From: Deefgea tanakiae
GTDB taxonomy: Bacteria > Pseudomonadota > Gammaproteobacteria > Burkholderiales > Chitinibacteraceae
DNA: 64,000 nucleotides
Direction: 5' to 3'
Assembly: GCF_019665765.1 (NCBI RefSeq)
Contig: NZ_CP081150.1
Location: 3,100,001-3,164,000 of the forward strand
Shown: piece by piece, positions 18,000-25,936 of the stretch
Position numbering within the stretch: the stretch's first letter is position 1
Layout: each line of letters begins with the position of its first letter
The notes under the pieces: generated by a model
The model's input: the letters and a program-made list of their open reading frames with translations, nothing else
The model's database searches: none
Told to the model about the DNA's origin: nothing
Translations under genes and position numbers: made by a program

Positions 18000-20900
18000 A
18001 TGGCCCTTATAAACCGTATCGAGATCGTCAACTACCTATGTGAGGGCTGGGTACCCAGCATGGGCATTGCTAACTGGCGGCCCCTTTGGCCGGCTAACGT
18101 CATCAATCTTTGTGGTGCATCAACTGCGGTGCAGGTCCCTAATGGTGGCGGTAAGACGTCAGTAACCAACGCTATTCTTTACCTTTTGAGTCAGGATCGA
18201 GTGCTCAAGCAGCGTTTCCTCGAGCGATGCTCGCCAGCCGGAATGGTGGCTACCCACATCCGCATTGAATTCGCGATCCTACACGATCAAGATCTAATTC
18301 AGCGCGACTTGATGACCGCCGAGCCGCAGTTCTCTCCTGCAGAAACCGTCGTGATAGGAGTCTGCGCTAACCGCGACGATGAAAGACCGCGCTTCTATCG
18401 ATATTCTGGTTCTCTCGAAGATGTGCCTGCATGTCGGATGGATGGTACGACCATCGAATTCACCACAACTTCAGCGTTGCAAGCCGACGTCAAGAGGATC
18501 AAGGGTCAATGGGACAACTGGAACTCCGCTGCCGAGTGGGGAAAGGTCGTCGGCTTGTTCATGAGCCCGGATGTAGTCCGACAGAACGTAATATTTCATC
18601 GCGAAGGTGCTGGTGATGCCTCAGCAGCATTCTCCAAGGTTAAAACCAATGGTACCGAACGGTTCGATGAAGCATATTTCAGACAGGTCGTTGCCCCGCA
18701 GCTACTAACCAATGTCATGGGCGACTCCGCACAGGAAGATGAGCGCAATGTCGAAGACACCATACTGAAATCCATGGGTACCCTGATCGACGCCAAACTA
18801 CAGGTGGAAGAAAAGGAGAAATATCTTAATGGTCGCGAGGCGCTTGAGATCGAGTTTCGACCAGTGATAGACGCCGCAGGCAAGATTGAGACCGCTCAAG
18901 TGGCCTACCAGACCCAGCTTCAGACACTGGCCGTTGATGCGGCATTCTTGGCACGCTTTGCAGGATGCAAGGATACAAGGATGCCCGGCGTTCCTCGCTC
19001 CTTGGATGAAATTCCTATGGATGCCAAGACTAGGGATTGCCTCAGGTCTATGGTCATAGATAAGGATGGGAGCGTGTTGATCGAGAGCTCTGGTCTGGCC
19101 GCGTTACTGAACTTGAAAACAGGTCGTCTCAACGAGATGGCCGGCAGGTCATCTGCATCACTTCCTGCAATTTTAAGTCAAGTGACTAGCTCGCAAGTTA
19201 TTGATTTATATTGCGATATCAAAATTTTAGAGAGCCGTGGCGGACCCAGAAAACCACCGCAGCACTATAATTTGCAGTCTGCGCGGGAGCTTGTATCACG
19301 GCGGTTCGAGGATGCCTCAGAGCTGCATGCTACCTTAGAACAGGCATTCGACTTGGCGAAAAGTAAGCTGGACACGAACATCTTTCGTCACAAACTAGAA
19401 CAACTACAGCGTAATAAGGTCTCTCTGAAAAATGAAATCAATCAGAATCAGAGTATCGGGCAAGCAGCAGAGGCTGATAGGGAACGGCTTGAAAAGCATG
19501 TAATGGAGTGGCAGGAAAACCAAGGTGCCTACCAAGAGTTTTGCGAGCAGCTGCACCTGATTCCGACTGAATTGCATGATTCGCCAGCACAGGTGCAAGA
19601 GTGGCTCACCGAAGAGACTCTGGCCCGAACGGCTGCGGTTAACGCGCACAACTTGCGTGTCGGTACGCTGACGAGTGGCTGGGTAGAGCTAAAACAGGTT
19701 CGTGCCGAACTCGGATTGATTGCGATTGAGGACCGGATCTTAGATCTCAATGCTGAACGAGTCTCGATTGAGAATAAAAAGTTAGCCTGTTCGACCGAAG
19801 CAAGTAACGCCCAAACTGAATACAACCAAACGTCAGTATTAGCGAACGAGCTGCATCAAATAATCGCCACTACTTCAGTGCAGCTTGGCACTTTGTCCGA
19901 GCACATGCATGCATACGACACGTTCATCACTATCTTTGGTTGCGTTGATCCACTCACGGTTAGTCCACCTTTAGAGGAAAGCCAACAACTAGAGAATAAT
20001 AAGAAACAGCTTGAGGAGCTTCGTCGCACTAAGTCTCTGTCGCATGAAAAGCTAAAGCTCCTTTCCTCTGCTGCAACGTCGTACAACCAGCTATTCGGCG
20101 ACATTGATCCGCAATTAGCATCACCCCAGCAAGACTATCAAGCCCTGTTAGACGCTCAAAGCGCCGCTCGGACTGTGTATTCGCAACACTTCCCATTGGC
20201 AGAGAGTCTTGAGGAACATCTTAGGCGCACTGGCTTAGACCCGGCGACTTGGTTGCACAACACTGATGTCGCCCATGCCTCTGCAGTTGAGGATGCGAGG
20301 GCCGCACTGGCGATAGTTGAAGACCTCGATCGCGAATTGGCTGCTCTTGATGATCTCAACCAAGTTGGTAACGCCGACTATGCTGCAGCGCATCGCGCGT
20401 TAGAAGCTGCTAACCTTGATCTGACGCGAGTCCTGAATGTGATCCTCGGTTTACGGCTTCCCAAGGACGATACACTGCCTCTGCTAGCCGCATTTGGTCC
20501 CCTGTTGGATGCTCCAGTTGCTGCAGACATCGACAGGGCTGAAAAGGCATTGGCTGTTCTACAGGAGTGTGGCCACGACGTCCCATTGCTGTTGCTTGAT
20601 CCGTTGATTTCACAGCTCAAGCAGGGACCGGATCAAGACTCCTCAACGCTAGCGTCGTTGGGATTTTTCGCCGGAGCCAAGTCTCGCCGCATGCGAGCCA
20701 TTGTAGATCCGCAGGCACTAATTGAAGAGCAAGCAACGCTTGTAATGAAACGGGACGAGCAACTGGCCCAACATGATGCAGCTCTGGAAAAGGCTCAGCT
20801 TCACACCCCACATACAGCCACATACCGGCAAGCGTTACTTGCCCAGGAAGCAATAAAACAAAGATCTGTAGAAAAAGCGAATGCAGCTCAAGAGGAACTT

Positions 20901-22895
20901 GCGGAGCTAGAGAAGCGTCTAGACGTTGCTAAGAACCTCATTACACCAGAGGCTCTCTCACTCTTACATGACGCTCGGAAATTTGTCGATGCGGGCGGCG
21001 AAGGCGCTTTGTCCGTGCTAAACATCGAGATTGATGAGTTGGCCGGAGAGCTGGTCGCGATTGAGAAACGATCCATCGAAATTGCTTCGCTTCTGACTTC
21101 TCAGGCGATCGTTGCGCACGATGGCGCTCGCAGGTTCGTCAATGGTGGTGGTCATCAAACCTTCCAAGCTTTGCAGGAAAAGATCAGGTCGCTGGAGTTT
21201 CAGCTTGCGAACATTGACGCAGCGATGCCGACGCTTGAGGCACAGCTGACGAGGTGCCAATTAGCCCTTCAGCAGGCTATCAATTATGAGCTTACTTTCA
21301 TGTCCAGCTTCCAATCTATGCAGGATCGTTTGATGCGGGCAAAAGCATTCGACTCAGACGGAAGCTCTGCCTTTATGGAGGCACAATCACGTACCCTTGC
21401 CAAATTGGAAGGGCTCCGTGATGCGCTAAACCCATTGCGGTCACTTAACTACTCCCGCGTGCAAGCCTTCAAGCAACATCAGGGGGAGGATGAGGTAGCA
21501 CTTCACCGCCAGATCGCCGAGGCAAAAGGTCGGCGCACTGAAGCTGTTACTAAAGCATTAGAGCTCAGCGCTAAAGTGGAATCGCTTGAGGGCGAAATCG
21601 TAGAGGCGTGGTTGGCTGCTGAAGCACTACACGAACTCGCGTACTTTTTCTGCAATCGCAGGAACGAAGCAGCACCTTTTGAAGACGATTTGAGATTCGG
21701 GGAGACGGGTGGTTCTCGCGCGGAGTCGCACGATGCGTACGAGCTAGCCGAAAAACTTTATTGGGAACTTAACGACTGGCGTCCGGATCGGGGATGCCTC
21801 GATCGGACGTCCATCGGCTTGCTCCGAAGAGAGGTCGAGGCTATCGACGTCGCTCGAACAGGAAAGGACATCGGTGAGGCGCGAAGGAACGCGACGCGAG
21901 CTAAGGTCGAGTTTGATCGTGTGCGGGAAGCCTTTTGCGTCAAAGCTCGGACCTCGAGCGACGGAGGGTTCTCTGAAGCTGAGATTGAGGCTATTCAAAG
22001 CGCCAACACTACTGAACAGCTCTCAATCCTTGCCAACATCAGCTGCCGTTTGCGCGAACAGCTAAAAGCTGAGCAAGATGAGCTGGAGGAGCTTAAACAA
22101 TCCACTACTGTGATCGAGTCGGCCAGCAATGATGCGTTGACACGCGTTGTAGAGAGCTGCAAGACAAATTTATCTACAATGAATTCCGTGATGGCGAGAA
22201 ATCCAAAGGCCCGCTTCATGATTGAGGCCGAGGTGATTTCGACGGAAGACATTAGAAAGTTGATGCAAGATTTGCGTGATCACATCGAGGGACACAAACG
22301 TGAAGCTAAGTCTCGGCAGAAGCTGAGTCGATCCAGCGTTGACACCAATCTTGGCGCTGATATTCGGCGTGCTTTGATTGATCGAATCTTTATTAAGCCA
22401 TCTGTTCAATTTGTTCATGTTGGTATGTGGGACGGCAAGACACGTGCAGTGCAGCCAGGAGTTTCGGAAGGCCAAAAGTCCGCCCTGCAAATGTTGTGGC
22501 TTATTCGGGAGTCGGAATACCATCTTGAGTGCGCCGTACGTCGACATCTTGGAGGTGGCTCCAAGAGGCTGCTGCGCAGTAGGTCGCAGCGTGTGCTGTT
22601 TTTTGATGGCCTCTTTAGTAACCTTACGGACCGTCGTCTGATCGATGAGGCATTCAAGGGGCTGGGTGATGCCGACAGCAGTTTGCAGCTGATTGGCTTG
22701 ATCCACAATCCCGAGTACCGAAACAATTCTAAGATATTCCCCTCTTTCGTCGTCGGTCGACGTGTAGGCAATCGCGATGTCGAAGGCGAACGCAGCTATG
22801 TCCGATTCGAGGATGGCCGTCCCGAGGGATCAATAGGGCTCGCGACATTTATGCATAAACGACAGCCGAGCATCTGCGAGACCACCAATGGATGA
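18000..22895 (+). CDS. jetC: Wadjet component JetC (MukB/SMC-like ATPase)
   Basis: This very large protein of 1631 residues has an ABC head split by long coiled coils. Walker A is VPNGGGKTS (residues 46-54). The signature motif is SEGQKSALQ (near 1489), followed by the Walker B region LFFDGLFSNLTD (near 1535) and an H-loop-like GLIHNPEY. In most SMC proteins a glutamate follows the Walker B aspartate; here it is glycine. Roughly residues 440-1450 are coiled coil with a central hinge-like part. In Wadjet, JetC is the loop-extruding motor. ATG 18000 (MALINRIEIVNYL) is preferred to GTG 17952, which overlaps jetB. Base composition is clearly GC-richer than the later cargo. Confidence 0.9.
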   Translation: MALINRIEIVNYLCEGWVPSMGIANWRPLWPANVINLCGASTAVQVPNGGGKTSVTNAILYLLSQDRVLKQRFLERCSPAGMVATHIRIEFAILHDQDLIQRDLMTAEPQFSPAETVVIGVCANRDDERPRFYRYSGSLEDVPACRMDGTTIEFTTTSALQADVKRIKGQWDNWNSAAEWGKVVGLFMSPDVVRQNVIFHREGAGDASAAFSKVKTNGTERFDEAYFRQVVAPQLLTNVMGDSAQEDERNVEDTILKSMGTLIDAKLQVEEKEKYLNGREALEIEFRPVIDAAGKIETAQVAYQTQLQTLAVDAAFLARFAGCKDTRMPGVPRSLDEIPMDAKTRDCLRSMVIDKDGSVLIESSGLAALLNLKTGRLNEMAGRSSASLPAILSQVTSSQVIDLYCDIKILESRGGPRKPPQHYNLQSARELVSRRFEDASELHATLEQAFDLAKSKLDTNIFRHKLEQLQRNKVSLKNEINQNQSIGQAAEADRERLEKHVMEWQENQGAYQEFCEQLHLIPTELHDSPAQVQEWLTEETLARTAAVNAHNLRVGTLTSGWVELKQVRAELGLIAIEDRILDLNAERVSIENKKLACSTEASNAQTEYNQTSVLANELHQIIATTSVQLGTLSEHMHAYDTFITIFGCVDPLTVSPPLEESQQLENNKKQLEELRRTKSLSHEKLKLLSSAATSYNQLFGDIDPQLASPQQDYQALLDAQSAARTVYSQHFPLAESLEEHLRRTGLDPATWLHNTDVAHASAVEDARAALAIVEDLDRELAALDDLNQVGNADYAAAHRALEAANLDLTRVLNVILGLRLPKDDTLPLLAAFGPLLDAPVAADIDRAEKALAVLQECGHDVPLLLLDPLISQLKQGPDQDSSTLASLGFFAGAKSRRMRAIVDPQALIEEQATLVMKRDEQLAQHDAALEKAQLHTPHTATYRQALLAQEAIKQRSVEKANAAQEELAELEKRLDVAKNLITPEALSLLHDARKFVDAGGEGALSVLNIEIDELAGELVAIEKRSIEIASLLTSQAIVAHDGARRFVNGGGHQTFQALQEKIRSLEFQLANIDAAMPTLEAQLTRCQLALQQAINYELTFMSSFQSMQDRLMRAKAFDSDGSSAFMEAQSRTLAKLEGLRDALNPLRSLNYSRVQAFKQHQGEDEVALHRQIAEAKGRRTEAVTKALELSAKVESLEGEIVEAWLAAEALHELAYFFCNRRNEAAPFEDDLRFGETGGSRAESHDAYELAEKLYWELNDWRPDRGCLDRTSIGLLRREVEAIDVARTGKDIGEARRNATRAKVEFDRVREAFCVKARTSSDGGFSEAEIEAIQSANTTEQLSILANISCRLREQLKAEQDELEELKQSTTVIESASNDALTRVVESCKTNLSTMNSVMARNPKARFMIEAEVISTEDIRKLMQDLRDHIEGHKREAKSRQKLSRSSVDTNLGADIRRALIDRIFIKPSVQFVHVGMWDGKTRAVQPGVSEGQKSALQMLWLIRESEYHLECAVRRHLGGGSKRLLRSRSQRVLFFDGLFSNLTDRRLIDEAFKGLGDADSSLQLIGLIHNPEYRNNSKIFPSFVVGRRVGNRDVEGERSYVRFEDGRPEGSIGLATFMHKRQPSICETTNG

Positions 22896-23976
22896 GACCT
22901 GCAGCTCCCTGCTTGCGTGGTTGCGACGCATCTCAGGCACAAAGGCTCGCAAGCTACTTGCTGCGGGCGTAGCTTCCCGAGCCGCAGGAGGCCTTCAAAT
23001 TGATTTAGTTTCTGTGTTGGACGCCTTGCAGAAGTTACGTGCGAGCGGTTTAATTTCATACAAGCCTGACATTATGGGAATGCCATACACGGGATATCTG
23101 ACCGTAGTTCCGGCCGTCGTTAACATGTCAATTACAGAGAAAACATGGCTTGAGGCGCTTGAAGTAGCTACAGTGGAAAATGCACTTCTATCGGAGGCTT
23201 TGGCGGCGTCATATTCGCTCTTTGAAGGGCTTGACGCCCAAGACATGGGACATGTGATTGCAGGGCTTCAGCGTATCGAATCCACTTCGCAGGAGAATGT
23301 TTTCGGTTTCAGCGTTAGCGCGCAACATGTTCTTGGTTCTTCAAAAATCTTAAGCAGGCTGCCGCTATCGACGCTCCGTCTACTTGGCGCTGAGCATTTT
23401 CCATCGACTCCGCGTTACATTGTAGTCGCTGGACCACCCGACCCTATTGGGGTTCTTCTGATTGAGAACACCACTAGCTTTGAATTGGCCGTGCAAGCTG
23501 GATTGGACAAGCGGCTTGCCTTAGTAGCATCCTATGGATACGGCTTGAATACAATGTCTGACAGCTGCGCTGGTTTGGCTCTGGTTGAGAGCGTCCTGCG
23601 CAGGGAATGTCAGATTCTCAGCAGAACCGGAAGCAATCACAACCTCTCCAAACTTTTCGCGTTGCCACGCATACTTTTCTGGGGTGATCTTGATCGGGAA
23701 GGACTGCGAATTGCTATGGCCCTGAAGCAGCAATTGCCGCAACTTGAGCTAAGCGCATTATATCTGCCGATGAGAATGCAGGTGCATTACCGTGAGACAT
23801 CGCACCCTTATGTAGCTCTAAGTGGAAAAGCGGCTCAATTGCCATGGTTGCCCACGGGCGATAAAGTGTTCGATGACTTGGCTTCTGCCTGCTCAAACCG
23901 CGCTGTTGACCAGGAAGCCGTCGACCTGAAACAGTATGGGCATTTGGCTCAGTTTAGCATTACAGAAATGAGCTAA
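22888..23976 (+). CDS. jetD: Wadjet component JetD (Toprim nuclease)
   Basis: A 362-residue protein with a C-terminal Toprim domain related to topoisomerase VI-A/Spo11: the catalytic glutamate in LLIENTTSFE (E193), and the D-x-D-x-E motif in FWGDLDREGLRIA (D267, D269, E271). The N-terminal 90 residues look like winged helix (LLAWLRRISGTKARKLL). In Wadjet, JetD cuts DNA once the condensin part has recognised a small circle. It overlaps jetC by 8 bases and is the last gene of the operon. The motif set is complete, so the system appears functional. Confidence 0.9.
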   Translation: MDETCSSLLAWLRRISGTKARKLLAAGVASRAAGGLQIDLVSVLDALQKLRASGLISYKPDIMGMPYTGYLTVVPAVVNMSITEKTWLEALEVATVENALLSEALAASYSLFEGLDAQDMGHVIAGLQRIESTSQENVFGFSVSAQHVLGSSKILSRLPLSTLRLLGAEHFPSTPRYIVVAGPPDPIGVLLIENTTSFELAVQAGLDKRLALVASYGYGLNTMSDSCAGLALVESVLRRECQILSRTGSNHNLSKLFALPRILFWGDLDREGLRIAMALKQQLPQLELSALYLPMRMQVHYRETSHPYVALSGKAAQLPWLPTGDKVFDDLASACSNRAVDQEAVDLKQYGHLAQFSITEMS

Positions 23977-24328
23977 CTCCTAAGTTTTTGGTGCTTTATC
24001 CATGGTTGTATTAGTTTTAGCAGCATAAACCAAACAGTAATTGTCCCTTGGTGTGGTCGCATAGAAGGTGCCCATGAAAGGTCAAACTCCGATTCTTGCC
24101 ACTATTCTGGTCGATGCTGATCCATGTATTTAACTGTCAGAACATTGCTGTTTATTTCACCGACAATTTGTACATAAATATTTTGTGTTGTTGCCCTTAG
24201 TTACCTTGGCTGCGACGACATTGTTGTAGCCCCCTCATTTGTTGGGGTGTATGCCTGAGCTACTCGGGTCTTAGCAGACATTTCTAAAGAAAACGATGTC
24301 GGAGACCCAGTAATGCCCACTTGAATTA
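23977..24328. other. Intergenic region after Wadjet, no gene seen
   Basis: 352 bases between the convergent jetD and the 290-residue gene. No credible ORF or strong terminator was found; a very short open stretch around 24074 (MKGQTPILATILVDADPC) has no support. Confidence 0.5.
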
Positions 24329-25201
24329 CTAGTTAGGCTTGGGCTGATGTGGCGATTTTGCTCGCGTGTAAGCCCCACATGAGTTTGCTAATGGGCATCG
24401 AAACTGGACATCATGGTCAAACCACGTATGTGATTGACAGATTCCACTATTGAGATCAATTGACGGCTCGATCGTTAGCGTCCTGAGATAAGCGCGGCCA
24501 AAAAAGATCCCACATAGCTGGTCAATTGTAGTGATCTCGAGTTGCGAGTTTAGAAAATGAAAGACAGCTTCCAAGAATGTGTTGATCGACTGAATTAAGA
24601 ACTGCAATTTGCCCATTACGTCCGTGATAATGAGTGGTATCCCGTTGCGATAGATGCCTGTGTGCATATAAGTGACCAATTTCGTATCGCGGTCAATCAT
24701 GCAGTTGCCAATGTCTGAGTGTGTGAGTTCGTCTCGAATGGCTAGCAATTCATCGTACCAATCAGCCGACGCAATAGCATGTTTCAACTCATCTGGAAAA
24801 TCATTTCCAAGAAGGCCGTCGCTCACTCTGTGAAAGAGCTTTCGTGTTGAGTCTGGTAATCCACGTGTGCGTCTGTAAATAGCTACGATTATTTTTCTTG
24901 TGCAGTCAATAGACGAATAGAGTTCTGTGAAGACTTCCTCCAATACAGCTGAGAATTCCTTGGCGTTGGTCGCTGGGGTGTAACCTTTACTTTGAATTTC
25001 TGCTTCATCGTTGGAAAGGTTCGGCAACAACTTGGTGGAGAGTTGATGCAGGATTAATGCTTTCTGAAAATGATTTCTGACGCCAGAAATTGCTTTCGTC
25101 GTGTCTGAATTGAATGAGTGGGTGCCAATATAAAAAAAACGAAAATAATCAACTGAACTCCAAAGTTCAGGGGCAAACGTTCTCACTGTCGCTGCAATCA
25201 T
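24329..25201 (-). CDS. Unknown protein with HEPN-like R-X4-H motif
   Basis: I do not recognise this 290-residue family as a whole. The centre is helical. It carries LLAIRDELTHSDIGNC, in which R156 and H161 form the R-X4-H motif typical of HEPN ribonucleases, within a helix as expected. The tail is cysteine/histidine-containing (GICQSHTWF, FRCPLANSCG). HEPN proteins are frequent toxins and abortive-infection effectors, and the gene sits in a defence-rich cargo, convergent with Wadjet. The C-terminal extension and the lack of a visible antitoxin keep the call tentative. Confidence 0.6.
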   Translation of the reverse strand: MIAATVRTFAPELWSSVDYFRFFYIGTHSFNSDTTKAISGVRNHFQKALILHQLSTKLLPNLSNDEAEIQSKGYTPATNAKEFSAVLEEVFTELYSSIDCTRKIIVAIYRRTRGLPDSTRKLFHRVSDGLLGNDFPDELKHAIASADWYDELLAIRDELTHSDIGNCMIDRDTKLVTYMHTGIYRNGIPLIITDVMGKLQFLIQSINTFLEAVFHFLNSQLEITTIDQLCGIFFGRAYLRTLTIEPSIDLNSGICQSHTWFDHDVQFRCPLANSCGAYTRAKSPHQPKPN

Positions 25202-25447
25202 GGTTGAAGCCTATCAACATTCTAAAGCCAAACGCGAAATATACACCTGAATTGTCACACGCTTTCTTAGTAACCTGAATGCCCGCTTTGGGCGATCAAT
25301 ATTGGTGTGGTGCCAGCGGTTGATACCACAACTTGAATGATAAGCAGCCTTTGTTTTTTAAGTAAGTCTGAGTCTGCATTTCAGGCTTATAGCGAAACTA
25401 GCCCATTGAGGCTTGTAGCAATATCTATTTCTACACTTCGTTGTGAC

Positions 25448-25921
25448 CTAAACTAGCAATCCATATTCAATAGAGCATAAGATCCGTTCAACTTCCTGTT
25501 CGCCATAAGCCGTATCAAGCATCGATAGTGGCGTGGCCTCTAAAAGCGATAAGTGTGGTCGCATAAGCCAGCCCCCCGCAGAGATTGAGTCCCCGAAAAT
25601 AGCTGTAGCATGACTGGCAACTCTAGCCAAACGCAATAAACGCTCGCTTGCTACAGAATCCAATCGCCGACTTTGTTTAGCGTGATGCTGCAACGTACGT
25701 GGAGTCAAACTGAGCATAGTTGCTAGATCAGGAAGATGAAGTCGGTAGTATATCGCCATTTTTTCAGCATCAGCAGCTTCAAACCCTACACGTACGGCGG
25801 TCATTTGATCTGCTGGTGACATGCTTAGCAATCTAAAAAAAATCGACATTTTTTCGCTATACCATTTTCGTATTCGGCAAATGAACTTACGTTGTTTTAT
25901 TGACCATATTTTAATGCTCAT
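25448..25921 (-). CDS. MbcA/ParS/Xre-type antitoxin-like protein (DUF2384)
   Basis: The protein has an Xre-like HTH segment (LPDLATMLSLTPRTLQHHAKQSRRLD) followed by the toxin-binding domain of the MbcA/ParS/Xre family: SERLLRLARVASHATAIFG, then AGGWLMRPHLSLLEATPLSMLDTAYGEQEVERILCSIEYG. These antitoxins normally neutralise a RES-domain toxin encoded next to them. No RES gene is present here; the neighbour 15 bases upstream encodes a 576-residue unrelated protein. The start is uncertain: ATG 25921 or 25849, the latter giving 133 residues, closer to the family. An orphan antitoxin or a new toxin pairing are both possible. Confidence 0.8.
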   Translation of the reverse strand: MSIKIWSIKQRKFICRIRKWYSEKMSIFFRLLSMSPADQMTAVRVGFEAADAEKMAIYYRLHLPDLATMLSLTPRTLQHHAKQSRRLDSVASERLLRLARVASHATAIFGDSISAGGWLMRPHLSLLEATPLSMLDTAYGEQEVERILCSIEYGLLV

Positions 25922-25936
25922 CTATCTGCACTAAGA

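Noticed and set aside
24074-24133. Short open frame MKGQTPILATILVDADPC after jetD
   Set aside because: Too short, no ribosome binding site and no neighbour in operon arrangement.
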